Positions 1-5,809 of a stretch of DNA of 5,809 bases are shown here, in pieces. Both the position numbers and the translations under genes were made by a program. The notes beneath the pieces were generated by a model that did not search any database, was not told the DNA's origin, and saw nothing but the letters and a program-made list of their open reading frames with translations. The stretch is from an uncultured Lachnospiraceae bacterium (GTDB lineage: Bacteria; Bacillota; Clostridia; Lachnospirales; Lachnospiraceae): positions 1 through 5,809 of the forward strand of contig CAKRHL010000147.1 of the NCBI GenBank assembly GCA_934338765.1, written 5' to 3'. Position 1 is the stretch's first letter. Each line of letters begins with the position of its first letter.

Positions 1-808
1 CCCCCTCATACATCTTTAAGAGAACCTCATTTCTCTTTTTCCGTGCTGTTTTCGGATTTGCCACCGGATTATAGGCAGACGGTGAATTGGAAAGACCAAT
101 GAGCATTGCTGCTTCTGCCGGTTCCAGATCTGCCGGTTTTTTCCCGAAATAATACTTGCTGGCAGCCGACACACCGTAACAGCGGTTTCCGTAATAATTG
201 CTGTTACAGTAAAACTCCATGATCTTATCTTTACCAAACTTCTGTTCCACCGTAGGTGCCAGAAGGATCTCTGCTACCTTTCTGGTAAAAGTCTGTTCCT
301 GCGACAAAAGATTATTCTTGATCACCTGCTGTGTGATCGTGCTTCCCCCCTGTGTGATCTCACCTCTGTTCTTCAGCAGAGCCACACTGGCACGCATGGT
401 AGCCAGCAGATCCACACCACCGTGAGTCTTAAAACGTTTATCTTCCACGGCAATATATCCGTTATAGATATAAGGTGATATCTTCGAGATCTTAGTATAC
501 TTAAATCTTCCTGCATTCACAGAGCCGATCTTATTTCCCCGGTTATCGAATACCTGCGTATCCTCGTTCATAATAAAGTCTTCCTCTGTCATATTGACAA
601 GATTATCAAAAACCACCTCTCTTGCCTCAGTAAACATAGGAATAACTTTAACATACACACAGATGCCCGCGATCAGGCATACCACCAAAATAGAAGCCAG
701 TATTCCCAGCATAGTTCCTAAAATTGAAGAGATAACCCCCAAATATCCGCCGATGACTCCGACCAGCGCTTTTATCCCCATTGTAACCCGATTGATACCC
801 TTCTTCAT
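1..808 (-). CDS. Class A penicillin-binding protein, glycosyltransferase (GT51) part; 3' end outside window
   Basis: This gene encodes a membrane-anchored peptidoglycan glycosyltransferase that polymerises lipid II into glycan strands outside the membrane. The 269 codons present read: short basic N-terminus, very hydrophobic stretch at about residues 12-56, linker, then the GT51 domain. All five GT51 motifs are visible: EDKRFKTHGG (catalytic E122), GGSTITQQ (154-161), RKVAE with the second catalytic glutamate E180, KDKIMEFYCNSNYYGN, and AAMLIGLSNSPSAYNP. The E122-E180 spacing matches the family. Class A PBPs normally carry a transpeptidase domain after this point. That part is off-window, so a bifunctional PBP is likely but not shown; a monofunctional transglycosylase is the alternative. 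The start at 808 is supported by a strong GGAGGAG ribosome site (complement of 814-820) and by the basic-then-hydrophobic N-terminus. The gene is divergent from tyrA. An odd point is CNSNYYG where most relatives have LNxxYFG. Confidence 0.93.
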   Translation of the reverse strand, partial: MKKGINRVTMGIKALVGVIGGYLGVISSILGTMLGILASILVVCLIAGICVYVKVIPMFTEAREVVFDNLVNMTEEDFIMNEDTQVFDNRGNKIGSVNAGRFKYTKISKISPYIYNGYIAVEDKRFKTHGGVDLLATMRASVALLKNRGEITQGGSTITQQVIKNNLLSQEQTFTRKVAEILLAPTVEQKFGKDKIMEFYCNSNYYGNRCYGVSAASKYYFGKKPADLEPAEAAMLIGLSNSPSAYNPVANPKTARKKRNEVLLKMYEG

Positions 809-864
809 TCGTGCTCCTCCATTTTGAAGCGAATCATTTCATTTCTTTAATTAAATGTTTTTCC

Positions 865-893
865 ATTATAACCCCATCGATTGAAATTATCAA
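865..893 (-). promoter_or_regulatory. Sigma-A-type promoter for the leftward PBP gene
   Basis: Read on the minus strand, TTGATA (complement of 888-893) is followed by a 17-base spacer and a perfect TATAAT (complement of 865-870). Transcription should start near 858, giving a leader of about 50 bases before the PBP start codon. The hexamers and spacing are seen directly; activity is inferred. Its -35 box is one base away from the -35 box of the rightward promoter. Confidence 0.75.
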
Positions 894-894
894 G

Positions 895-923
895 TTGACA
901 CCCTAAATTCTGTCGATTAGAAT
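895..923 (+). promoter_or_regulatory. Sigma-A-type promoter for tyrA-pcrA
   Basis: A perfect TTGACA (895-900) is followed by a 17-base spacer and TAGAAT (918-923, five of six consensus bases). A perfect TATAAT overlaps at 923-928, but its 22-base spacing from TTGACA is too long for it to be the main -10 element. Transcription should start near 930, leaving a tyrA leader of about 85 bases. The leader has no riboswitch or T-box that I can recognise; it holds only a short ACACC-N5-GGTGT inverted repeat at 939-953. Confidence 0.78.
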
Positions 924-1014
924 ATAATTTGAATGTTTACACCGTACAGGTGTTCACCATACATATTTTACCTGATACACGACATACATCACAACAGAAA
1001 GGTACTGATAACTT

Positions 1015-1914
1015 ATGGATCTGTTACATACAAGAAAACATTTTGGCTTCATTGGTCTCGGACTGATCGGCGGCTCCGTGGCGCGCTGTATCCGTCAGGA
1101 GCTCCCCGACGCCCGTATATCTGCATATAACTACTATGAAACAAAAAAGCATCCCCGCCTGGAAATGGCTTTAGCCGACGGCATCCTCTCCGATATCACC
1201 ACAGATATTTCAGAGGTGCGTGACTGGGATGTGATCTTTCTCTGCACCCCGGTCCGCACCAATGTGGCATACCTGAAAAAGCTTAAGCCATATCTCCGAA
1301 AAGACTGTATCCTGACAGATGTGGGCAGTGTCAAAGGTGAGATCTATGATGCCGTTCATCAGGAGGGGCTGGATCATTGCTTTATTGGCGGTCATCCCAT
1401 GGCAGGTACCGAGCATATCGGTTATGAATACTCCTTCGCTTCTCTTCTGAAGGACTGCTACTATATATTGACGCCAACCAGCCTGGTACCCGAGGAAAGT
1501 ATCCGGTGGATGCAGGAATTTGTCCGAGATGTGACCGGATCCCGCTGTGTGACCATTGATGTAACAGAACATGATGAAGCCACTGCCGGTATCAGCCATG
1601 CTCCCCATATTATTTCCGCCGCTCTGGTAAATGCCGTACGGGCACGGGACGACAAGGGAATGTACCAGCTTCTTGCTGCAGGCGGTTTCCGGGATATTAC
1701 AAGGATCTCCTCTTCCTCTCCGGAAATGTGGACAAGCATCTGCCTTGCAAATAAAGATGCAATCCTTGAATTTTTGCAGGAATACCGTGATCTGCTGGGC
1801 AATATGGAACATGCCATTGAACAGGGCAATGAAACGGATATCCGGAATTTCTTTGCCACAGCAAAGGAATATCGTGACCGGTTATTCCCATCTGAGCCTT
1901 CTGACCGGAAATAA
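1015..1914 (+). CDS. tyrA: Prephenate dehydrogenase (TyrA), without ACT domain
   Basis: This cytoplasmic enzyme of tyrosine biosynthesis oxidatively decarboxylates prephenate to 4-hydroxyphenylpyruvate with NAD(P)+. The 299-residue protein has an N-terminal Rossmann fold with the dinucleotide motif GLGLIG (14-19), TDVGSVK (101-107), the catalytic-histidine motif GGHPMAGTE (125-133, H127), then the helical C-terminal domain with EHDE (185-188), SHAPH (194-198) and GGFRDITRI (223-231), the last supplying substrate-binding arginines. The protein ends at about the length of the catalytic core, so the C-terminal ACT regulatory domain found in Bacillus-type TyrA is absent. The residue after the second Rossmann strand is N39 where NAD-specific members usually have Asp, so cofactor preference is uncertain. 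The start has a modest AGAAAGG site (996-1002), 12 bases upstream. The gene is first in the tyrA-pcrA-small-gene run. Confidence 0.93.
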   Translation: MDLLHTRKHFGFIGLGLIGGSVARCIRQELPDARISAYNYYETKKHPRLEMALADGILSDITTDISEVRDWDVIFLCTPVRTNVAYLKKLKPYLRKDCILTDVGSVKGEIYDAVHQEGLDHCFIGGHPMAGTEHIGYEYSFASLLKDCYYILTPTSLVPEESIRWMQEFVRDVTGSRCVTIDVTEHDEATAGISHAPHIISAALVNAVRARDDKGMYQLLAAGGFRDITRISSSSPEMWTSICLANKDAILEFLQEYRDLLGNMEHAIEQGNETDIRNFFATAKEYRDRLFPSEPSDRK

Positions 1915-1976
1915 CACTGCCACTTACAAACCATGTTGAAGCTTGTACATCTATACATAGAAAGGACCTTTTATTT

Positions 1977-4484
1977 ATGTTGGAAAATATATTAGACGGG
2001 TTAAATCCCCAGCAGGAAGAAGCGGTTAAGCATTTCAAGGGACCACTTCTGATCCTTGCAGGTGCCGGCTCCGGCAAGACGCGAGTCCTCACCCACCGCA
2101 TTGCTTATCTGATCGATTATTATGATGTCAATCCCTATCATATTCTGGCACTGACCTTCACCAACAAGGCCGCCGGAGAAATGAGGGAACGTGTGGATCA
2201 GATCGTGGGCTACGGCTCTGAAAACATCTGGGTCAGCACCTTCCATTCTACCTGTGTCCGGATCCTTCGCCGCTATATCGAGGTTCTGGGATATAAACGA
2301 AGCTTTACGATCTATGATGCCGATGACCAGCGGGCTCTGATGCGTGAGATCATCAAATTCCTTGATCTGGATCCCAAAAAGTACAAGGAGCGTGCTTTCC
2401 TGAACGTGATCTCCAATGCAAAGGACGAGCTGATCGGTCCGGAGGAATATGCCCAGCGGGCTCAGGGTGACAAAATGAGGGAAATCTATGCCCGTGCCTA
2501 CCAGGAGTATGAAAAACGTCTCCGGGATGCCAATGCTCTGGATTTTGATGATCTGATCTGCAAGACCATCCAGATGTTTCAGGAAAATAAAGATATTCTG
2601 TCTTATTACCAGAACCGCTTCCGTTACATTATGGTAGACGAGTATCAGGATACCAATACGGCACAGTTTAAGCTGATCAGTCTCATGGCAAGCACCCCTG
2701 CTGACGACGGAGGTGTCGAGCACAATCTCTGCGTTGTAGGTGACGACGACCAGTCCATCTACAAATTTCGTGGTGCCAATATTATGAATATTCTCAACTT
2801 TGAGCAGGAATATCCGGATACCCGGGTGATCCGTCTGGAGGAAAACTACCGCTCCACCCAGAATATTCTGGATGCAGCCAACGCTGTGATCCACAACAAT
2901 ACAAAACGTAAGGAAAAGGCCCTCTGGACCAGAAAGGACAAAGGTGATTCCATCTACTATTCCCAGTTTGAGAATGAGTATGAAGAAGCCGAAGCAGTCT
3001 CCTCTGCCATTGCCCGCGCCGTAGAAAGCGGAGAGGCTTCTTATAAGGATTTTGCCGTACTGTACCGTACCAACGCCCAGTCCCGTGTCTTTGAGGAGAA
3101 GCTGATCAATTACAATATCCCATACCGCATCGTCGGTGCCGTCAACTTCTACCAGCGCAAGGAGATCAAGGACATCCTCGCCTATCTGCGCACTATTGAA
3201 AACGGCATGGATGATATCTCAGCCAAAAGGATCATCAATGTTCCGAAACGAGGGATCGGCCTGACCACCATCGACCGTGTCAGCAATTATGCGATCATTC
3301 ATGGCACCAGCTTTTATAATGCTCTGCGGGACTATGAATATATCGAAAATATCGGTCGGAGTGCTGCAAAGCTTGGAAGCTTCGTGGGACTTATCGAATC
3401 CTTCCGTACCAGTCTGGAGGATCCGGACTACTCCATCGAACAGCTTGTCCGTGACGTGGTGGAACAGACCGGATATGAGGCAATGCTTCTGGATGATGAC
3501 ACTGAGGAATCCCAGGCACGTCTGGAAAATATCGAAGAGCTGATCAATAAAGCCGCATCCTATGAGGAGGATCAAGAGGAAGACAGTGCTACTCTGGGAG
3601 GCTTTCTGGAAGAGGTTGCCCTTGTTGCAGATATTGACAATGTGGATGACAGCACTGATATCGTTTTACTTATGACACTTCACAGTGCCAAGGGGCTGGA
3701 GTTTCCTTATGTCTATCTGGTGGGCATGGAGGACGGGATCTTTCCTGGAGCCATGGCGGTTTACGGGGAGGATCCGGATCAGGCCGCCGAGGAGATGGAG
3801 GAGGAACGCCGTCTTTGCTATGTAGGCATTACCAGAGCCATGAAAAAGCTCTCCTTAAGCTGCGCCAGAAGCCGTTTCCGCAATGGAGAGCATCAGTTTA
3901 ACCGGCCTTCCCGCTTTATCAGCGAGATCCCACGTTATCTGATCCATGCCGGCAGCGGCTCTGCTACGGTCTCTTCCGGCGGGGTCAGTGCCGCTGAGTT
4001 TTTAAAACACCAGCCGGGAGAGATCACCTTCGGAAGCAGCCGTAACAGCTTTGGAAACGCTGGCAATAGCAATGGCTTCTCCGACAGATCCTACAGTAAC
4101 AACTCTGCCGGAAGATCCTACACTACCGGTTCCGCCGGCAAGTCCTACGGTACAGGCACCTGGAATCCTGCTGCAGAGCAGCGTGTCAAGCAGTCCGGCC
4201 ATACCCGCGGCAAAAGCGGTCTGGATCTTCTGGCGGGCAATCCTATGATCTCCAAGGGCTTCGGCAGCTCCTATACTGCCCCAAAGGCAAAGGTAGCGGC
4301 AGCAGAAACCTCTCCTGCCACCCTCAGCTATTCCGAGGGAGACCGTGTCCGCCATATGCGCTTTGGTGAAGGCGTGGTACAGGTCATCAAACCAAATGGT
4401 TCCGATTTTGAAGTAACTGTAGCCTTCGACAATGGTAATACTCGAAAAATGCTATCTTCATTTGCAAAGCTAAAAAAGGTATGA
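1977..4484 (+). CDS. pcrA: ATP-dependent 3'-5' DNA helicase PcrA/UvrD (SF1A)
   Basis: This is a superfamily 1A helicase that unwinds DNA 3' to 5' in nucleotide excision repair, replication restart and removal of recombination intermediates. The 835-residue protein has the full motif set: Q motif LNPQQEEAV (9-17), Walker A AGAGSGKT (28-35), Ia LTFTNKAA, Ib STFHS, Walker B VDEYQDTN (220-227), III GDDDQSIYKFRGA (255-267), IV EENYRST (288-294), V MTLHSAKGLEF (566-576) and VI YVGITRA (615-621) with its arginine finger. In motif III the aromatic that stacks on DNA is Phe264 where Bacillus PcrA has Trp. After about residue 686 comes a Ser/Gly/Asn/Tyr-rich linker, then a C-terminal Tudor-like domain starting near residue 785 (GDRVRHMRFGEGVV). 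In this family that domain contacts RNA polymerase. The AAAGGA ribosome site (1961-1966) lies 10 bases before the ATG. No terminator separates it from tyrA 62 bases upstream, so cotranscription is likely. Confidence 0.96.
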   Translation: MLENILDGLNPQQEEAVKHFKGPLLILAGAGSGKTRVLTHRIAYLIDYYDVNPYHILALTFTNKAAGEMRERVDQIVGYGSENIWVSTFHSTCVRILRRYIEVLGYKRSFTIYDADDQRALMREIIKFLDLDPKKYKERAFLNVISNAKDELIGPEEYAQRAQGDKMREIYARAYQEYEKRLRDANALDFDDLICKTIQMFQENKDILSYYQNRFRYIMVDEYQDTNTAQFKLISLMASTPADDGGVEHNLCVVGDDDQSIYKFRGANIMNILNFEQEYPDTRVIRLEENYRSTQNILDAANAVIHNNTKRKEKALWTRKDKGDSIYYSQFENEYEEAEAVSSAIARAVESGEASYKDFAVLYRTNAQSRVFEEKLINYNIPYRIVGAVNFYQRKEIKDILAYLRTIENGMDDISAKRIINVPKRGIGLTTIDRVSNYAIIHGTSFYNALRDYEYIENIGRSAAKLGSFVGLIESFRTSLEDPDYSIEQLVRDVVEQTGYEAMLLDDDTEESQARLENIEELINKAASYEEDQEEDSATLGGFLEEVALVADIDNVDDSTDIVLLMTLHSAKGLEFPYVYLVGMEDGIFPGAMAVYGEDPDQAAEEMEEERRLCYVGITRAMKKLSLSCARSRFRNGEHQFNRPSRFISEIPRYLIHAGSGSATVSSGGVSAAEFLKHQPGEITFGSSRNSFGNAGNSNGFSDRSYSNNSAGRSYTTGSAGKSYGTGTWNPAAEQRVKQSGHTRGKSGLDLLAGNPMISKGFGSSYTAPKAKVAAAETSPATLSYSEGDRVRHMRFGEGVVQVIKPNGSDFEVTVAFDNGNTRKMLSSFAKLKKV
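4086..4166 (+). repeat. Three 27-bp tandem repeats in the pcrA linker
   Basis: Three in-frame 27-bp units (4086-4112, 4113-4139, 4140-4166) encode RSYSNNSAG, RSYTTGSAG and KSYGTGTWN, residues 704-730. Units one and two match best; the third keeps only its first six residues recognisably. The units lie in the flexible linker between the helicase core and the Tudor-like domain. Such low-complexity linkers vary freely in length among relatives, so slippage or local duplication is the simplest origin. Confidence 0.7.
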
Positions 4485-4490
4485 TATACT
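4462..4490 (+). promoter_or_regulatory. Possible internal promoter at the pcrA 3' end
   Basis: TTGCAA (4462-4467, four of six consensus bases) is followed by 17 bases and TATACT (4485-4490, five of six). The bases TGA just before TATACT give an extended -10 (TGnTATACT) and are also the pcrA stop codon. The start site would fall near 4497, about 27 bases before the small downstream gene. The elements are seen directly; use in the cell is inference, and AT-rich ends of genes give such matches by chance. Confidence 0.4.
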
Positions 4491-4523
4491 TATGATAATA
4501 TTTAGCTGGATTGGAGGTATTGT

Positions 4524-4796
4524 ATGATGAATAATAATTCAAAACTGGAAGAGCTTTTAAACACTGCACGTATCAATGAACTCCTTCACAAAAAGGAATT
4601 AGAGGAGAAAAACAAAAACGGCATTCTGATTGCACTTGCCATCGTTGGCGCTGTTGCTACCGTTGCAGCGATCGCATATGCTGTTTACCGTTATTTTACA
4701 CCGGATTATCTCGATGACTTCGATGATGATTATGAGGATGATTTCGATGACGATTATATCGAATTTTCCGACAGCAAGCCAGAGGCAGAGAATTAA
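4524..4796 (+). CDS. Hypothetical small single-pass membrane protein with acidic tail
   Basis: I do not recognise this 90-residue protein. It has a charged, probably helical N-terminal segment (residues 1-32, KLEELLNTARINELLHKKEL), one hydrophobic segment rich in Ala, Val and Ile (about 33-55), and a strongly acidic C-terminal tail (61-83) made of two near-identical units, DDFDDDYE and DDFDDDYI. The Lys/Arg pattern does not settle orientation: Lys24, Lys29 and Lys31 precede the membrane segment and Arg56 follows it. No signal-peptidase site is evident. A good GGAGG site at 4513-4517 lies 6 bases before ATG 4524 and 9 bases before ATG 4527, so either Met could be the start. The gene lies 39 bases after pcrA, followed by an intrinsic terminator, so it is probably the last gene of the tyrA-pcrA unit. 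The ribosome site, codon-level order and clean protein architecture support a real gene. Function is unknown. Confidence 0.8.
   Translation: MMNNNSKLEELLNTARINELLHKKELEEKNKNGILIALAIVGAVATVAAIAYAVYRYFTPDYLDDFDDDYEDDFDDDYIEFSDSKPEAEN
4713..4760 (+). repeat. Two 24-bp tandem repeats encoding an Asp-rich tail
   Basis: Two in-frame 24-bp units (4713-4736 and 4737-4760) encode DDFDDDYE and DDFDDDYI, residues 64-79 of the small membrane protein. They differ at several third codon positions, so the duplication is not very recent or the protein sequence is under selection. Confidence 0.75.
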
Positions 4797-4833
4797 TCCG
4801 TTGATACGGTCTTTTCCGTGATGGAAACAATGT

Positions 4834-4868
4834 CAAACCGAAATGGATCTCCATTTCGGTTTGTTTTT
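4834..4868 (+). terminator. Intrinsic terminator after the tyrA-pcrA-small gene run
   Basis: CAAACCGAAATGG (4834-4846) pairs perfectly with CCATTTCGGTTTG (4851-4863) around the four-base loop ATCT, giving a 13-bp stem followed at once by TTTTT (4864-4868). The opposite strand lacks a T-tract after the stem, so it works in the rightward direction only. It lies 37 bases after the small gene's stop codon and separates that unit from argH. Confidence 0.93.
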
Positions 4869-4883
4869 GCCAGTTTACAGCCA

Positions 4884-4917
4884 ATGATCCTGACAGCGTG
4901 CTGCCTGTCAGGATCAT
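4884..4917 (+). repeat. Perfect 13-bp inverted repeat in the argH upstream region
   Basis: ATGATCCTGACAG (4884-4896) and CTGTCAGGATCAT (4905-4917) are exact reverse complements around the 8-base loop CGTGCTGC. No T-tract follows, so it is not a standard intrinsic terminator. It begins 15 bases after the T-tract of the real terminator and ends 41 bases before the argH start. It could be an RNA hairpin in the argH leader, an operator, or a copy of a dispersed repeat. A weak promoter candidate, CTGTCA (4905-4910) with a 16-base spacer and TAAAAT (4927-4932), overlaps its right arm. Confidence 0.85.
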
Positions 4918-4958
4918 ATCATAGAATAAAATACCCGCAGTACAGAAATGAGGAAATT

Positions 4959-5809
4959 ATGAAGCTTTGGGGCGGACGTTTTACCAAGGAAACAAATCAG
5001 CTTGTACACAATTTTAATGCATCTCTTTCCTTTGACCAGAAATTTTACAAGGAAGATATCGAAGGAAGCATTGCCCATGTAACCATGCTTGCCAAACAGG
5101 GGATCTTATCAGATGAGGATAAAGAAAGCATTATCAAAGGACTGGAGAGCATCCGTCAGGACATTGACAACGGTACTCTTGCCTTTACTGCAGAGCATGA
5201 GGATATCCACAGCTTTGTAGAGGCACATCTGATCGAGCGCATTGGGGATGCCGGAAAGCGTCTTCATACCGGCCGCAGCCGTAATGACCAGGTTGCACTG
5301 GATATGAAGCTTTACACACGCCATGAGATTGAGGAAATGAACGATCTCCTTAAGAGTCTGCTTGACAGCATCCTCCGTATCATGAAGGAGAACCTTCACA
5401 CGATCATGCCGGGCTTTACCCATCTGCAGAAGGCACAGCCTATCACCCTGGCACATCATATGGGCGCCTATTTTGAGATGTTCAAGCGCGACCGTTCCCG
5501 TCTCTCTGACACCTTAAAGCGTATGAACTACTGCCCTCTCGGTTCCGGTGCCCTCGCAGGTACCACATATCCGCTGGACAGAGAAGAAACCGCCAGACTT
5601 CTTGGCTTTACCGGACCAACCTTAAACAGTATGGATTCCGTTTCTGACCGTGATTATCTGATCGAGTTTTTAAATGATATGTCCATTATCATGATGCATC
5701 TTTCCCGTTTCTGCGAGGAGATCATCACATGGAATACCAACGAGTATCAGTTTGTGGATATTGATGATTCCTACTCTACCGGCAGCAGCATCATGCCACA
5801 AAAGAAAAA
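4959..5809 (+). CDS. argH: Argininosuccinate lyase (ArgH); 3' end outside window
   Basis: This cytoplasmic enzyme makes the last step of arginine biosynthesis, splitting argininosuccinate into arginine and fumarate. The 283 complete codons present are roughly 60% of the family's usual length of about 460. Family marks are the N-terminus MKLWGGRF, TGRSRNDQVALD (104-115), THLQKAQP (154-161, with the conserved histidine H155), SDRDYLIEF, and the start of the fumarase/aspartase superfamily signature GSSIMPQKK (275-283), which carries the catalytic serine in the S276-S277 pair. The window ends inside this signature. The start is fixed by alignment of the MKLWGGRF end with the family and by a GAGG site at 4950-4953, 5 bases upstream. 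No argG lies in the 162 bases before it, and the preceding terminator implies its own promoter, which I could not place with confidence. No clear arginine-repressor box is visible. Confidence 0.96.
   Translation, partial: MKLWGGRFTKETNQLVHNFNASLSFDQKFYKEDIEGSIAHVTMLAKQGILSDEDKESIIKGLESIRQDIDNGTLAFTAEHEDIHSFVEAHLIERIGDAGKRLHTGRSRNDQVALDMKLYTRHEIEEMNDLLKSLLDSILRIMKENLHTIMPGFTHLQKAQPITLAHHMGAYFEMFKRDRSRLSDTLKRMNYCPLGSGALAGTTYPLDREETARLLGFTGPTLNSMDSVSDRDYLIEFLNDMSIIMMHLSRFCEEIITWNTNEYQFVDIDDSYSTGSSIMPQKK

Noticed and set aside
16..237. A 73-codon minus-strand frame overlapping the PBP gene
   Set aside because: The other minus-strand phase gives an unbroken GT51 domain with all motifs, so this frame is only a shadow.
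933..1130. A reading frame beginning in the tyrA leader with several Tyr codons near its start, suggestive of a tyrosine attenuation peptide
   Set aside because: Its ATG lies about 3 bases from the expected transcript start with no ribosome site, the frame runs far into tyrA in another phase, no terminator/antiterminator pair follows, and AT-rich DNA yields Tyr codons by chance.
1210..1812. A 200-codon open frame on the minus strand inside tyrA
   Set aside because: It is opposite well-conserved TyrA motifs and rich in Cys, His and Ile as expected of an antisense shadow; no start signals were seen.
2001..2894. A 297-codon open frame on the minus strand inside pcrA
   Set aside because: It lies wholly opposite the conserved helicase motifs of pcrA, resembles no known protein and has no ribosome site or promoter; it is a shadow of pcrA codon use.
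4796..4816. Alternative small hairpins CCGT-TGAT-ACGG and ACGG-TCTTT-CCGT after the small gene, as a possible switch
   Set aside because: Stems of only four base pairs next to a 13-bp terminator are within chance expectation, and no ligand-binding fold is visible.
4696..4917. A 73-codon minus-strand frame covering the terminator and the end of the small membrane gene
   Set aside because: It crosses the terminator stem and is antisense to the Asp repeats, giving an artificial His/Asn/Arg-rich run.
4874..4932. Arginine-repressor box or clear promoter before argH
   Set aside because: AGAATAAAAT at 4923-4932 recalls half of an arginine box, but the second half is missing, and the -35/-10 candidates here are weak or wrongly spaced.

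Overview
The window looks like an ordinary chromosomal segment of a Gram-positive Clostridia-type bacterium, most likely Lachnospiraceae-like. This rests on the A/G-rich ribosome binding sites, consensus sigma-A-type promoters, moderate GC content, and the style of the class A PBP, PcrA and ArgH proteins. The assignment is an inference, because no search was possible. Five protein genes are supported, two of them cut by the window edges. There are no RNA genes, insertion sequences, CRISPR arrays, phage genes or other signs of recent transfer.

Layout. Bases 1-808 (minus strand) hold the first 269 codons of a peptidoglycan glycosyltransferase of the class A PBP type; its 3' end lies outside the window. 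Bases 809-1014 form a divergent intergenic region with two near-consensus promoters placed back to back, their -35 boxes one base apart. Rightward, tyrA (1015-1914, prephenate dehydrogenase, tyrosine synthesis), pcrA (1977-4484, UvrD/PcrA DNA helicase) and a 90-residue single-pass membrane protein with an acidic tail (4524-4796) follow with gaps of 62 and 39 bases. A strong intrinsic terminator lies at 4834-4868. The three genes can therefore be read as one transcription unit, with a possible extra promoter at the pcrA stop codon serving the small gene. Beyond the terminator, a 13-bp perfect inverted repeat without a T-tract (4884-4917) sits in the argH leader. argH itself (4959 to the end, argininosuccinate lyase) is cut inside its catalytic signature.

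How the genes relate. Cell-wall synthesis, tyrosine synthesis, DNA repair and arginine synthesis are unrelated housekeeping jobs, so the clustering is probably positional rather than a pathway. I did not find a convincing previously undescribed system. The points most worth a second look are the head-to-head promoter pair, the inverted repeat before argH, the small acidic-tail membrane protein downstream of pcrA, and the unusually long uncharged hydrophobic N-terminus of the PBP.
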